A DNA stretch of 64,000 nt from Lacibacter cauensis (GTDB lineage: Bacteria > Bacteroidota > Bacteroidia > Chitinophagales > Chitinophagaceae). Shown here piece by piece: positions 26,798 through 36,593 of this stretch. Within the stretch, counting starts at the first letter, position 1, and the number at the start of each line of letters is the position of its first letter. Made by a program: the position numbers and the translations under genes. A model generated the notes under the pieces. The model was not told where the DNA came from and did no database searches. It saw only the letters and a program-made list of their open reading frames with translations. Location of the stretch: assembly GCF_007830055.1 (NCBI RefSeq), contig NZ_VLLE01000003.1, positions 992,001 to 1,056,000 of the forward strand, written 5' to 3'.

Positions 26798-28750
26798 GTG
26801 GATAACAGAAACCACTTGAAACCATTTTGGCTTATATCATTTTGCTTATCTCTAACTGCTTTTTTTCATCCATTTAAAAGCAGGGGGCAAACTATATCCG
26901 GAATAATCAACAGCTATTACAAAGCAACTGCTATTATTGATAATGGAACCTTTAACAGTGCCAGCTACGACGGTATTACTTTGCAAAGTATTGCCGGACT
27001 ATCTACCGGCGACAGGGTGCTCATTATTCAAATGAAAGGGGCAACTATTTCATCAACAGACAACTCTTCTTTTGGAAATATTTCCGCTATTGGAAATGCA
27101 GGTAATTATGAATTTTCATCCATCTGTGGATTTTTAAACAATACGATTGTATTGAGCAATCATCTGTTAAATACTTATGACGTAGCGAATGTGCAGGTGA
27201 TTCGGGTTCCAGTGTATACGGACGTTACAATATCTGGAACGTTATTGGCACAAGAATGGGATCCGGTAACTGAAACCGGAGGGGTTATTGCCTTCGAAGC
27301 GTCGGGAACGGTTACCATGAATGCTAATATCAGGGCCGATAGTGCCGGTTTTAAAGGAGGACCATTGTTTCGAAATACGTCATTTCATTGCGGTCCTCAA
27401 TCTTCCTGGTATTATGGATTATCAGGAAACCAGGGGGCTCCGAAAGGCGAGGGCATAGCAACATTTATTGCGAATAAGGAATACGGGAGGGGGAGACAGT
27501 CAAATGGCGGAGGCGGCGGTAATGAAGATAATACGGGTGGTGGCGGTGGCGCAAATTATGCAACAGGTGGTAATGGGGGAAATAAAATAGGCACTTGTAG
27601 TGCTACAGTTCATGGCGAAGCTGGACTGGCATTAAACGGTTATGGGTATTCAAATTTAAACAATCGTGTTTTTTTAGGTGGGGCTGGCGGTAACGGAGAA
27701 AGCAATAACGATTACGGTGGTGCTTCTGTTTCTGAAGGTACACCTGGTGGCGATGGCGGCGGGTTGATTTTTATTAAAGCAAATGAAATAATTGGTAATG
27801 GATTTACTGTTTCAGCAAATGGAATGCAGGGAGTAAACCCCGGACTGCCTGTTGCTACCGAAGCAGCAGGCGACGGTGGCGGCGGTGGCGGTGGCGCTGG
27901 GGCAGTGATGCTTGAAATTACTACTTATACCGGTAATTTGATCTTAGAAGCCAGAGGAGCAAATGGCTCCAATGCAGGATTTCAAACACAATGTCCGGGA
28001 CCTGGTGGCGGAGGAGGTGGCGGAGTTATTTGGACGACTTCAACTCTGCCTGCAAACGTTACAACTTCAGTAGCTGGAGGTGCCGCCGGAATTATTAAAT
28101 CAACATCATACGACCCGCCTTGCGAGGGTTCGTCAAATGGAGCTACAGCTGGTGCTAATGGTGTTGTTCAAACAGGCTTTGTTGCACCGCAAGGAACAAA
28201 CACAATCAGCTGTGCCATTCTTCCGCTTGATTTGTTGAAACAATTTACTGGCAAAAGAAACAGTCAACATATTCAATTGAACTGGTCGTTAATAAATGCC
28301 GATCAGGTAAAAAAAGTTGTGCTGGAAAAGAAAACCGGAAGTACGGCATTTGTTCCAGTTACAGAAAAGCTTCAACCGGCATTAAATGGTTTTTATGATG
28401 ATGAAAGAAATACGACGCCGGTTACGTACCGATTATTACTTTTTGCATTGGATGGTACTGTTCAGCATTCTAAACATTTATTTTTTAATGCGGATAAGCA
28501 AACATCTTTCAATCTTTATCCAAATCCTGCTCAAGATAAAGTAACAGTTCAGTTACCGGTAAATACGAAAGGGAAAACATTTGTTGCAATTACAGATGTA
28601 AACGGAAAGCTATTACTGCAAAAAGAATTACTAATTCAACCTGCACAAACAACTTTTGAACTTTCGGTGAAACATTTGCCAATTGGCATTTATCAGGTGC
28701 GTTTGGTAAACAATGCAGTGCAGTTTACGACCAAACTATTAAAACAATAA
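26798..28750 (+). CDS. glycine-rich secreted protein with type IX secretion C-terminal domain
   Basis: 650 residues. The start is a GTG; a hydrophobic stretch follows (FWLISFCLSLTAFF), ending near SRGQ. Residues about 180-430 are very rich in glycine, with GGGG runs that suggest a flexible, coat-like structure. The last 80 residues, from FNLYPNPAQDKVTVQL to the end with PIGIYQVRLV, are a type A sorting domain of the type IX secretion system, so the protein should be exported and attached outside. The middle has no domain I can name. It ends 2 bp from the convergent aspartate kinase gene. Confidence 0.8.
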   Translation: MDNRNHLKPFWLISFCLSLTAFFHPFKSRGQTISGIINSYYKATAIIDNGTFNSASYDGITLQSIAGLSTGDRVLIIQMKGATISSTDNSSFGNISAIGNAGNYEFSSICGFLNNTIVLSNHLLNTYDVANVQVIRVPVYTDVTISGTLLAQEWDPVTETGGVIAFEASGTVTMNANIRADSAGFKGGPLFRNTSFHCGPQSSWYYGLSGNQGAPKGEGIATFIANKEYGRGRQSNGGGGGNEDNTGGGGGANYATGGNGGNKIGTCSATVHGEAGLALNGYGYSNLNNRVFLGGAGGNGESNNDYGGASVSEGTPGGDGGGLIFIKANEIIGNGFTVSANGMQGVNPGLPVATEAAGDGGGGGGGAGAVMLEITTYTGNLILEARGANGSNAGFQTQCPGPGGGGGGGVIWTTSTLPANVTTSVAGGAAGIIKSTSYDPPCEGSSNGATAGANGVVQTGFVAPQGTNTISCAILPLDLLKQFTGKRNSQHIQLNWSLINADQVKKVVLEKKTGSTAFVPVTEKLQPALNGFYDDERNTTPVTYRLLLFALDGTVQHSKHLFFNADKQTSFNLYPNPAQDKVTVQLPVNTKGKTFVAITDVNGKLLLQKELLIQPAQTTFELSVKHLPIGIYQVRLVNNAVQFTTKLLKQ

Positions 28751-28752
28751 TT

Positions 28753-30015
28753 TTACTCTAACAGCATCTGTATTGTATCTAAGCTTTGCTGCTTTAATTC
28801 AATCGATTTTCCTGCAGTTAATTTTTCAACGATCTCTGTATTATAGTGGCGTATGCTTAGCAGCGTTAAACCTTTCTCCACCTGTACATCAAACTCAGCA
28901 GATGCAGCCAGCGCAAGCTTCTCCACTTTGTCCGGACGATCATCGATACACAACTGAAGGTTTACTGCATGTGTTTGAATAAGGTTGGGCTTAATGTGCA
29001 GCTTCGCCATCATCTCATATAAATCACTCATCGGTTGTTCGCCCACAAACGAAAAATCTCTTGTGTGCAGTTCCAGTAGCACCTGGTTATGTTTTATAAC
29101 AATAATCGGCGGCAGATTCTTTACCGGATTGTTATGAATAACCGTGCCTGGTAAACTTGCATCGGCAAAGCATTTTACATGCAGCGGTATGTTTTTATTC
29201 TGCAGTGGCTTGATGGTTTTTGGATGAATGACCTGTGCGCCATAAAACGCCATTTCAATCACTTCATCGTAATTCAGTTCGCTGATGTATTGTGCGTCAG
29301 CAAATAATTTCGGGTCGGCATTCATTACACCTTTTACATCTTTCCAGATGGCTACATTTTCTGCATCAAGCATGTAAGCAAATACAGCCGCTGTATAATC
29401 ACTGCCTTCACGGCCAAGCGTGGTGCTTTCGTTTTCATCAGTACAACCAATAAAGCCTTGTGTTATAACGATGCGGTTTTTATTGAATAAAGGTTTGATC
29501 TGCGAATCCACTTGTTGTTGCGTAAATGCAAAATCAATGGCTGCATCACGGAAGTTATCATCGGTGCGGAAAATATCCCGCACATCGATCCATTGGTTGC
29601 TGATGCCGATTTCGTTCAGGTATGCACTTACAATGGCTGTGCTCAACAGCTCTCCCACGCAAACGATCTGATCGTAATAGTAATCGTATTCACGTACAGG
29701 TTTGTCGTGCAGCAACCACTCCACTTCGGTAAAGAAATCGTTCAGTTGTTCCATCAACGGATTGAAATGTGTTACCAGCAAATACTTTGCTTCATCGAGG
29801 TGCTGCAGTTTTACCGCACGGAACAAGTGCAATGCTTCGTCTTTTTTTCCGGCAAAGAATGCTTCAGCTACTTTTTCCAATGCGTTGGTGGTTTTACCCA
29901 TAGCCGAAATAACGATCATCAATTGTTCATCGGGAAACTGTTTGACGATGTTACCGAGGTTCTGCACTTTTTCATAGTTGCTTACGCTTGCTCCGCCGAA
30001 TTTGAAAACACGCAT
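28753..30015 (-). CDS. aspartate kinase
   Basis: 420 residues, monofunctional. The kinase N-terminus MRVFKFGGASV and the TLGREGSDYTAAVFAYML, WKDVKGVMNADPK and MAFYGAQVIHPKT segments are diagnostic. A C-terminal ACT-like regulatory part is present (residues about 310-410). It makes aspartyl phosphate, the entry to lysine, threonine and methionine synthesis. It stands alone here. A perfect -7 box lies 62 bp upstream of the start. Confidence 0.94.
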   Translation of the reverse strand: MRVFKFGGASVSNYEKVQNLGNIVKQFPDEQLMIVISAMGKTTNALEKVAEAFFAGKKDEALHLFRAVKLQHLDEAKYLLVTHFNPLMEQLNDFFTEVEWLLHDKPVREYDYYYDQIVCVGELLSTAIVSAYLNEIGISNQWIDVRDIFRTDDNFRDAAIDFAFTQQQVDSQIKPLFNKNRIVITQGFIGCTDENESTTLGREGSDYTAAVFAYMLDAENVAIWKDVKGVMNADPKLFADAQYISELNYDEVIEMAFYGAQVIHPKTIKPLQNKNIPLHVKCFADASLPGTVIHNNPVKNLPPIIVIKHNQVLLELHTRDFSFVGEQPMSDLYEMMAKLHIKPNLIQTHAVNLQLCIDDRPDKVEKLALAASAEFDVQVEKGLTLLSIRHYNTEIVEKLTAGKSIELKQQSLDTIQMLLE

Positions 30016-30076
30016 GGAAGATGTATGATTTAAGATGTCTGATTTCGGATTTGTTAAACCCGTTACTAAAGTGTTG

Positions 30077-30084
30077 CAAAGATA
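30077..30084 (-). promoter_or_regulatory. -7 promoter box for aspartate kinase
   Basis: TATCTTTG on the minus strand, a perfect TANNTTTG match; predicted 5' leader of about 55-60 nt. The -33 region is weak. Confidence 0.45.
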
Positions 30085-30226
30085 AGGTGTAGCTCAACCC
30101 CATCAGCAGTTGTTATCCTGACGGCGGTTCATCAAAAAACTGATCTAAAAAGGACGTTGCTTTTTCACCACAGAGAAAAAAAGATGATCGTGTAAGAAAA
30201 ACAGTCACCCGTTGGGTTAGTCATCA

Positions 30227-30886
30227 TCAAAGATTTCTCGGATTTTTCCACTGCTTGCCCAAACGTTCAATGGTACCTTCTACACGTTCGGTTCTTGTTT
30301 TTTCCTGTTTGGCTGTAACAATCCATTCAATGTATTCTTTCTTGTTGGTAAATGAAAGTGCTTGAAAGAATTCGTTGGCCTTTTTATTTTTCTTCAAAGC
30401 CCCTGCAAGATCATCGGGCAGTTTTACTTCTTTGGTAGTTGGGTTTACCCAGTTAAAAATCTCTCTTACTTTGGGCGTAGCTTCTTTCTTTTTATCGGCT
30501 GCTGTTTTTGGCCGGAAACCAAATACACTCCACATAGCATCAAATGAGATCAAACTGATCCACGTGAGCTTGTCACCTTCAGCCAATAAACAATCCCAAC
30601 CCTTATCACGTGTAAGATCGGTTTGTATACCCGATGTGCCTTTAGGATAATACATCCACACCGTCACTTCCGGTTTCAACAGCTTCAGCACCTTATTGAT
30701 TTGTTTTTCCATTTGTGCCCGGTTCAATACAAACCAATGTACCTGGTTAAATTGCTTGCCTGTAGTGGTTATCTCCACATCGGCAGGAAGGTTACCTAAA
30801 CTCTTTTCGAAGTTTTTGGGCGCATTCAATGTAAGCAAAACAGAACCTTCTTTGATGCGTAGTTTTTGAGCGAGTGTAGAGGGCAT
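30227..30886 (-). CDS. YdeI/OmpD-associated family protein
   Basis: 219 residues from the ATG at 30886 (an upstream TTG at 30895 would add three residues). An N-terminal DUF-type half (residues 1-110) with VTVWMYYPKGTSGIQTD is followed by a half ending in LPDDLAGALKKNKKANEFFQALSFTNKKEYIEWIVTAKQEKTR, the YdeI/OmpD-associated C-terminal motif. Function is not well established; members have been linked to resistance to bacteriocins or polymyxin. Single gene. Confidence 0.75.
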   Translation of the reverse strand: MPSTLAQKLRIKEGSVLLTLNAPKNFEKSLGNLPADVEITTTGKQFNQVHWFVLNRAQMEKQINKVLKLLKPEVTVWMYYPKGTSGIQTDLTRDKGWDCLLAEGDKLTWISLISFDAMWSVFGFRPKTAADKKKEATPKVREIFNWVNPTTKEVKLPDDLAGALKKNKKANEFFQALSFTNKKEYIEWIVTAKQEKTRTERVEGTIERLGKQWKNPRNL

Positions 30887-30918
30887 ACAAAACAAATTTC
30901 TTAAAGATAAGCAGCTAT

Positions 30919-32841
30919 TTATTCTGCTGTTGCAGGAACTGTAACTGCAATTGTACTGCCCTTGCCCTGTTCGCTGTTAATATTGATTTTGCCTTTATTA
31001 AGTTGTACAAACTCCTGCATAAGTATTAAACCGAGGCCGGTACCTTTTTCGCCTGCAGTGCCGTTTTTACTTTTCAGTTTTCCAACACGGAAAATAGAAT
31101 CGCTTACATCTTTACTCATGCCAATACCTGTATCGGTAACCAATACGGTTGTGCTGTTGTTGTTCGATGTGCCTGAAATAGTTACCGAGCCACCTGCCGG
31201 CGTAAATTTTATAGCGTTGTTGATGAGGTTGCGGATAATGAATGTGTATTGATTTTTATCGGCATACAATTGCAGTTTGTGATCAATTGTATGGCCGATG
31301 GTTATTTGCTTTTGCGCAGCAGGTTCTTTAAATAAAGCAATTACATCATTTACCACTTCTGCTGCGGTAAATAACGAAGGGTGTGCCTCTTCTTTCTTCA
31401 TCTGCAGCTGAGCCCATGTTATCAGGTCGTCGGTTAATTTGCGTGCGTTGTCAATAAGGCTTTTCGATTCGGTTACCAGTTCATTCATTTGGTCTTCGGG
31501 TAAATTTTTCAATTGCCCGCCAAGTAACAAATCTGTAAACGACGAAACTGCACTCAATGGTGCCCGCAGATCATGCGATACAATGCCAAAGAACTTATCT
31601 TTTGTTTCGTTTAACTCTTCCAGTTTTTCATTCTGGCTTTCAATAATCATGTTCTTTTGCTCCAGCTGTTCGTTGGTGCTGCGAATTTTGTTGATGTTCC
31701 GCACAAGCAACACCAACAGGATAATGGTGACGATTGAAAAGCTTCCGATAAAATAGATGATTACATTTTTACGTTTTGCACGTTCGTCTTTGAGTTTGTT
31801 TTCTATTTCGAGTATGCTGTTTTCTTTTTCAACCTGGTAGAGTTTTGTAAAAGACGCCACCAGCTGGTTTTTATCCTGCGATTCAATTTTAGCAAGGCTA
31901 TCCGAAACCTGTCGGTATTTAGTGGTATACGCAAGCGCTTTATTTTTCCTGTTGGTTTGTGTATACAATTCAATAAGGTCCAGATAAATCTGCCGGGTAT
32001 AATTGGTAAGCTTGTATTTAGCCACAAATTCTGCTGCGTCGTGTAAATACCGTTCTTCTTCAGCTATATTGTTACGTTGCTTATAAATATTCGCAAGTTG
32101 AATGTACGCTTCGATCGTTGCAATTTTTTGCGAATTGTCTTTCAGCGAGTCGTGGATATGCAGGATTTTCTTAAAGTAAACTTCGGCTTCTGTATCATTC
32201 TTTTCTGCCATCAGTATTTTACCCATTACTTTATAGCAGGACGACAGCACTTGTACATTGCCGATAGAGCTGTTAATGCCAATTGCCTTTACCGTAAGCT
32301 CCTTAGCTTTATCCAGTTCTTTATTGTTATAATAACTTTCGCCTAAGTTATGCGAAGTAACCCCGATGCGCTCTGCATTGCCCAGCCGGGAATGCATATC
32401 GTACGAAAGTTTATGATAGGTTATTTCCTGCGGAATATTATGCAGGTAACGGTACATATGCCCCATGGAAATATAACAGTTTGCCAGTCCAATCGAGTCG
32501 TTCAGTTCCTTGTAGCCATCGATGGCTTTTTGCAGGTTAAATACCGTTAAGTAATAACTGCCATAATAGGCATAAATGCTGCCGAGGTTCCGGTACGATT
32601 CGGCAGTGCCTCTTTTGTAATTGATTTTTTGCGAAAGCTCCATGGCCTTCTGTGTATAATTGAGCGCTTCAATTGGCTTTATAAATGAGAGTTGCCGGCT
32701 AATGGAGTTGTTCGTATTGATGCGAACAGTATCGGGCAGATCCGGATTATTGAGCAGCTGCAATAACGAATCGATCTGTTGACTTTTTCCTTTACAAAAA
32801 GGGCAAAGGGCAATTAATAATGAGAGAAAAAAGCGGTACAA
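30919..32841 (-). CDS. TPR-containing membrane histidine kinase
   Basis: 640 residues. A signal peptide (FFLSLLIALCPFCKGKSQ), then about 300 residues of TPR repeats outside the membrane, one transmembrane helix (VIIYFIGSFSIVTIILLVLLV), a coiled coil, a HisKA domain (FGIVSHDLRAPLSAVSSF, phosphoacceptor H) and a HATPase domain (NLINNAIKFTPAGG, VTDTGIGM, GEKGTGLGLILMQEF). No receiver domain or partner regulator is next to it. The start must be a TTG at 32841: a stop codon lies three codons upstream, and using a later ATG would remove the signal peptide. Confidence 0.9.
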   Translation of the reverse strand: MYRFFLSLLIALCPFCKGKSQQIDSLLQLLNNPDLPDTVRINTNNSISRQLSFIKPIEALNYTQKAMELSQKINYKRGTAESYRNLGSIYAYYGSYYLTVFNLQKAIDGYKELNDSIGLANCYISMGHMYRYLHNIPQEITYHKLSYDMHSRLGNAERIGVTSHNLGESYYNNKELDKAKELTVKAIGINSSIGNVQVLSSCYKVMGKILMAEKNDTEAEVYFKKILHIHDSLKDNSQKIATIEAYIQLANIYKQRNNIAEEERYLHDAAEFVAKYKLTNYTRQIYLDLIELYTQTNRKNKALAYTTKYRQVSDSLAKIESQDKNQLVASFTKLYQVEKENSILEIENKLKDERAKRKNVIIYFIGSFSIVTIILLVLLVRNINKIRSTNEQLEQKNMIIESQNEKLEELNETKDKFFGIVSHDLRAPLSAVSSFTDLLLGGQLKNLPEDQMNELVTESKSLIDNARKLTDDLITWAQLQMKKEEAHPSLFTAAEVVNDVIALFKEPAAQKQITIGHTIDHKLQLYADKNQYTFIIRNLINNAIKFTPAGGSVTISGTSNNNSTTVLVTDTGIGMSKDVSDSIFRVGKLKSKNGTAGEKGTGLGLILMQEFVQLNKGKININSEQGKGSTIAVTVPATAE

Positions 32842-33110
32842 TGTTGTTTAGTCGGTTTTGGCTACTGTTATGCAGTGCTTGCAAGATAAAATAATTAAAC
32901 CATGCGATAAGTAAAATGTGGCGGCATTAGGGGTAAACAAGTAAGCTTTAGACCCATAAAAAAACCGAGTTCTTTTTTTAAAAAAAGCCGGCACAGGGTG
33001 AAAAAGACAAGAATTGCAAGCTGCTTTCTGTCCTTCTGCCATTTTTTCACTTTTCTACCGCATGGCATCATCATTGAGTACTGTAATTGAACTTAAAAAC
33101 AATCCATATC

Positions 33111-35015
33111 ATGGGCAAGATTATAGGAATCGACTTAGGAACTACAAACAGCTGCGTTTCGGTAATGGAAGGAAACGAGCCTGTTGTAATTGCAAACGAC
33201 GAGGGACGCCGTACAACCCCGTCGGTAGTGGCTTTTTTGAAAAACGGCGAGCGTAAAGTGGGCGATCCTGCAAAACGTCAGGCGATCACTAACCCTATCA
33301 ATACCATCAACTCTGTGAAGCGTTTCATGGGTCGTCGGTTCGACGAAGTGGGCGAAGAAATTAAACACTGGAGCTACAAAGTATCACAAGGTGACAATAA
33401 TACCGTTCGTATTGACATAGATGGCAGACTTTATACACCACAGGAAATTTCGGCAATGGTGCTTCAGAAAATGAAGAAAACTGCTGAAGATTACCTGGGC
33501 CAGGAAGTAACAGAAGCGGTGATTACCGTACCTGCTTACTTTAACGATGCACAGCGTCAGGCTACAAAAGAGGCCGGAGAAATTGCCGGTTTAAATGTTC
33601 GCCGTATTGTAAACGAACCAACGGCTGCTGCGTTAGCTTATGGTTTGGATAAAAAACATAAAGATCAGAAGATCGCTGTGTTCGACCTTGGTGGTGGTAC
33701 ATTCGATATTTCAATCCTCGAATTGGGCGATGGTGTATTTGAAGTAAAATCTACGAACGGTGATACACACCTTGGTGGTGATGACTTTGATAAAGTAATC
33801 ATCGACTGGTTAGCCGATGAGTTCAAATCACAGGAAAATATCGATCTCCGTAAAGACCCGATGGCTTTACAACGTTTGAAAGAAGCAGCTGAAAAAGCAA
33901 AAGTGGAGCTTTCTTCTTCCAGCGAAACAGAGATCAATCTCCCATACATTACAGCAGTGGATGGTGTACCTAAACACCTTGTACTGAAATTGAGCCGTGC
34001 CAAATTTGAGCAACTGGCCGATAATTTATTTACCCGTTGCTTAGTGCCTTGCGAAGCTGCTTTGAAAGATGCAGGCTTAGGTATCGGCGATATTGATGAA
34101 GTGATTCTGGTGGGTGGTAGTACACGTATCCCTAAAGTGCAGGAAATTGTAGAGAAGTTCTTTGGTAAAAAGCCCAACCGTGGTGTAAACCCCGATGAGG
34201 TAGTTGCAGTAGGTGCAGCCATCCAGGGTGCGGTATTAACAGGTGAAGTGAAAGATGTACTGTTGCTCGACGTTACACCTTTGAGCCTCGGTATTGAAAC
34301 AATGGGTGGTGTAATGACAACGCTCATTGCCAGCAACACAACCATTCCTTCTAAGAAGAGTGAAGTGTTCTCTACAGCATCCGACAATCAGCCGGGTGTA
34401 CAGATTCATGTACTGCAAGGTGAGCGCCCAATGGCAAAGGACAATAAGAGCCTGGGTATGTTTAACCTCGATGGTATTCCGCCGGCTCCACGTGGTGTTC
34501 CGCAAATTGAAGTAACCTTCGATATTGATGCCAACGGTTTGTTGCATGTTAGTGCAAAAGACAAAGGCACCGGTAAGGAACAAAAGATCCGCATTGAAGC
34601 AGGTAGTGGTTTAAGCAAGGAAGAAATTGAAAAGATGAAGAACGAAGCGAAAGCCAACGAAGCAGCCGATAAAGCAGAAAAAGAAAAGGTGGAGAAAATT
34701 AATCAGGCCGACAGCTTGATTTTCCAAACAGAAAAGCAACTGAAAGAATATGGTGATAAAATTGGTGCCGACAAAAAAGCGCCGATTGAAGCTGCTCTTA
34801 CCAAACTGAAGGATGCACACAAAGCACAGGACCTCGCAGCTATTGATGCAGCTATGACTGAAATGAACACAGCATGGACAGCAGCCAGCGAAGAAATGTA
34901 CAAAGCAACGCAGGATGCACAAGCTGCACAACCAGGAGCTGATGCGGGCGCTGGAGCAAGTGCCGGTGCAGCAGGTGATAATGTGGAAGATGCACAGTTT
35001 GAAGAAGTGAAGTAG
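33111..35015 (+). CDS. dnaK: molecular chaperone DnaK (Hsp70)
   Basis: 634 residues from the ATG at 33111, which gives the standard [20 protein letters not shown]; an upstream TTG at 33087 is in frame but not needed. ATPase signatures [12 protein letters not shown] and [16 protein letters not shown] are intact, the substrate-binding domain follows, and the tail is a low-complexity Ala/Gly stretch ending in EDAQFEEVK. No dnaJ or grpE adjoins it. A clear terminator follows. A long antisense ORF opposite the gene is a known artefact of hsp70 codon use. Confidence 0.97.
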   Translation: MGKIIGIDLGTTNSCVSVMEGNEPVVIANDEGRRTTPSVVAFLKNGERKVGDPAKRQAITNPINTINSVKRFMGRRFDEVGEEIKHWSYKVSQGDNNTVRIDIDGRLYTPQEISAMVLQKMKKTAEDYLGQEVTEAVITVPAYFNDAQRQATKEAGEIAGLNVRRIVNEPTAAALAYGLDKKHKDQKIAVFDLGGGTFDISILELGDGVFEVKSTNGDTHLGGDDFDKVIIDWLADEFKSQENIDLRKDPMALQRLKEAAEKAKVELSSSSETEINLPYITAVDGVPKHLVLKLSRAKFEQLADNLFTRCLVPCEAALKDAGLGIGDIDEVILVGGSTRIPKVQEIVEKFFGKKPNRGVNPDEVVAVGAAIQGAVLTGEVKDVLLLDVTPLSLGIETMGGVMTTLIASNTTIPSKKSEVFSTASDNQPGVQIHVLQGERPMAKDNKSLGMFNLDGIPPAPRGVPQIEVTFDIDANGLLHVSAKDKGTGKEQKIRIEAGSGLSKEEIEKMKNEAKANEAADKAEKEKVEKINQADSLIFQTEKQLKEYGDKIGADKKAPIEAALTKLKDAHKAQDLAAIDAAMTEMNTAWTAASEEMYKATQDAQAAQPGADAGAGASAGAAGDNVEDAQFEEVK

Positions 35016-35050
35016 TGACAGGTGTGTTGTGAATAGTGAATTATAATTTT

Positions 35051-35079
35051 AAAGCCCCAGCAAAAGTTGGGGCTTTTTT
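35051..35079 (+). terminator. rho-independent terminator after dnaK
   Basis: AAAGCCCCA, 8-nt loop, TGGGGCTTT, then a T-run. Confidence 0.92.
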
Positions 35080-35104
35080 ATAGTACATAGTAAGATAGGT
35101 ATAC

Positions 35105-35135
35105 AAAAAAGCCCGTCGCAGTTCCGCAACGGGCT
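35105..35135 (-). terminator. terminator for the small membrane protein gene
   Basis: Read on the minus strand, AGCCCGT and ACGGGCT pair around a 12-nt loop and are followed by TTTTTT. It lies 26 bp after the stop of the 51-residue gene and supports that gene being real. Confidence 0.8.
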
Positions 35136-35160
35136 ATCTATATAAAATGTAAGCTTCAGC

Positions 35161-35316
35161 TTAAATTAAATCCAGCGCCTTTACAAAGTAGTAACAGATA
35201 AACGGAAAAGTAGCGGTAATATAGTTGGCAAACATGGGCGACAGGTACATAGCCACACATACAACTACAGAAACAAAAAACAGGATCCAGTTTAATGCAG
35301 ATGATTTCTTTTCCAT
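35161..35316 (-). CDS. small membrane protein, 51 residues, function unknown
   Basis: The minus strand from the ATG at 35316 to the TAA at 35161 encodes a 51-residue protein beginning MEKKSSALNWILFFVSVVVC. It has two hydrophobic helices, about residues 9-26 and 33-50, a charged N-terminus, and an in-between Pro. A proper terminator sits directly downstream. It is too short for usual gene calls. I do not know a function; it is transcribed alone between dnaK and the TM2 gene. Confidence 0.65.
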   Translation of the reverse strand: MEKKSSALNWILFFVSVVVCVAMYLSPMFANYITATFPFICYYFVKALDLI

Positions 35317-35496
35317 TTCGTTGAAATTTTTGCGAAGATAAGGGAAGCAAGCTAAATAGAAAAGTACAAGCTTGAGCCAAATGTATACAGTAAAATCAGC
35401 GGTTGATCCATCTTTTTACACAACATATTTATGTGGTTGTTTTTATTTCAATCTTTTCCCTATTTTGCCGCCCATTAGTAACATTAAACCTTTTCT

Positions 35497-36015
35497 ATGC
35501 GCAAATTTACCCTTCTCTTCCTGGTAATGTTTGTTACCCTCATTACCAATTCTGCATTTGTTTCTGTTCCGGAAACACTCACTGCCCCCGAAGCTGCTGC
35601 AGCAACAAATGTTGTTGTAACCAAGAAAGCTTCAAAAGGCAAGCTCTTCATGAAAATTCTGAAGAACAAATTTGAAAAAGTTGCTCAAAAAGCAAAACGT
35701 GCCGGCGATAAAAGCAAAATCGTAGCCGCATTGCTCGCCTTCTTCCTTGGAGGTTTTGGTGTACACGATTTTTATCTTGGCAACAAACGCAATGGTATTA
35801 TTAAATTGTTAGGAACAATACTGGGTATTGTTTTAATGGTTGCAGGTATTGCAGCTGCGGCAACTACTACTACAGCTACAGGTTTGGCCGCATTGCCTGT
35901 ACTGGCTATCATTGGCTACATCATTATTTTAGGTGTAAGCATCTGGGCGTTTGTTGATTTCATCCGCATCCTTACAGGAAGTTATCAACCGGTAGATGGT
36001 TCTTATACCGACTAA
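35497..36015 (+). CDS. TM2 domain-containing membrane protein
   Basis: 172 residues. Signal peptide (MRKFTLLFLVMFVTLITNSAF), an Ala/Lys-rich linker with FEKVAQKAKRAGDKSKI, then a TM2 domain (ALLAFFLGGFGVHDFYLGNKRNGIIKLLG), a second hydrophobic pair up to residue 155 and a polar tail. TM2 proteins are widespread and poorly understood. It is followed 44 bp later by the YqaE-type gene, whose linker carries a similar KAKRAG motif, so the pair probably forms one transcription unit. Confidence 0.85.
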   Translation: MRKFTLLFLVMFVTLITNSAFVSVPETLTAPEAAAATNVVVTKKASKGKLFMKILKNKFEKVAQKAKRAGDKSKIVAALLAFFLGGFGVHDFYLGNKRNGIIKLLGTILGIVLMVAGIAAAATTTTATGLAALPVLAIIGYIIILGVSIWAFVDFIRILTGSYQPVDGSYTD

Positions 36016-36059
36016 TTACCTATTTTTATAACATCTATTAACCAAAAATTAAGCTCACT

Positions 36060-36497
36060 ATGAGAAAGTTAATCATCGTTCTCTTGGCTGTTGTGTACAG
36101 CATCTCTTCTAATGCAGCAGGAATTATTACTGTACCTGTTGATGCCACCGACAATGCGAAAGCAGGTGTTGAAGCAACAATTGCAAACGTAAAAGCTTCT
36201 AATATGGAAGCATTCCTGTCGCTTACTCCTGAAAAAGTAAAAGCAATGACAGGTAAGAAGATGAACTTTGCACAAAAAATGGCCCTGAAAATGGCACAAA
36301 AGAAAGCAAAGCGTGCCGGCGGAGAAATTCCAAAAGGCTTGTACATTGTTTTGGCTATTTTCGGTTTAGCATGGATCGCAATGGGCGTTATGGATAACTG
36401 GAGCGGCAGTACATGGATCATTAACCTGGTTCTTACTTTCCTCTTCTGGTTACCTGGTTTTATTCATGCATTGGTAGTAATGAAGAATTATTATTAA
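36060..36497 (+). CDS. YqaE/Pmp3 family membrane protein with signal peptide
   Basis: 145 residues. Signal peptide (MRKLIIVLLAVVYSISSNAA), a linker of about 70 residues ending in AQKKAKRAGGEIPKG, then the Pmp3-like pair of helices (LYIVLAIFGLAWIAMGVMD and WIINLVLTFLFWLPGFIHAL). Bacteroidota versions of this family commonly carry such N-terminal extensions. Pmp3 proteins are linked to membrane potential and stress in other organisms; the role here is unknown. A strong terminator follows. Confidence 0.82.
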   Translation: MRKLIIVLLAVVYSISSNAAGIITVPVDATDNAKAGVEATIANVKASNMEAFLSLTPEKVKAMTGKKMNFAQKMALKMAQKKAKRAGGEIPKGLYIVLAIFGLAWIAMGVMDNWSGSTWIINLVLTFLFWLPGFIHALVVMKNYY

Positions 36498-36514
36498 TAA
36501 AAGAATAATCTGAA

Positions 36515-36548
36515 CAAAAAAAGGCTCTCAATTTGAGAGCCTTTTTTT
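36515..36548 (+). terminator. rho-independent terminator after the YqaE-type gene
   Basis: GGCTCTCA, loop ATT, TGAGAGCC, flanked by A7 and T7; probably works in both directions. Confidence 0.93.
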
Positions 36549-36593
36549 GTTAGCAGCGTGTCCTGTTATACTTTTATCATCAATTTTAAAACA

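Noticed and set aside
33665-34387. 240-codon ORF antisense to dnaK
   Set aside because: Long antisense frames opposite hsp70 genes are a well-known result of codon bias. The sense frame is unmistakable DnaK.
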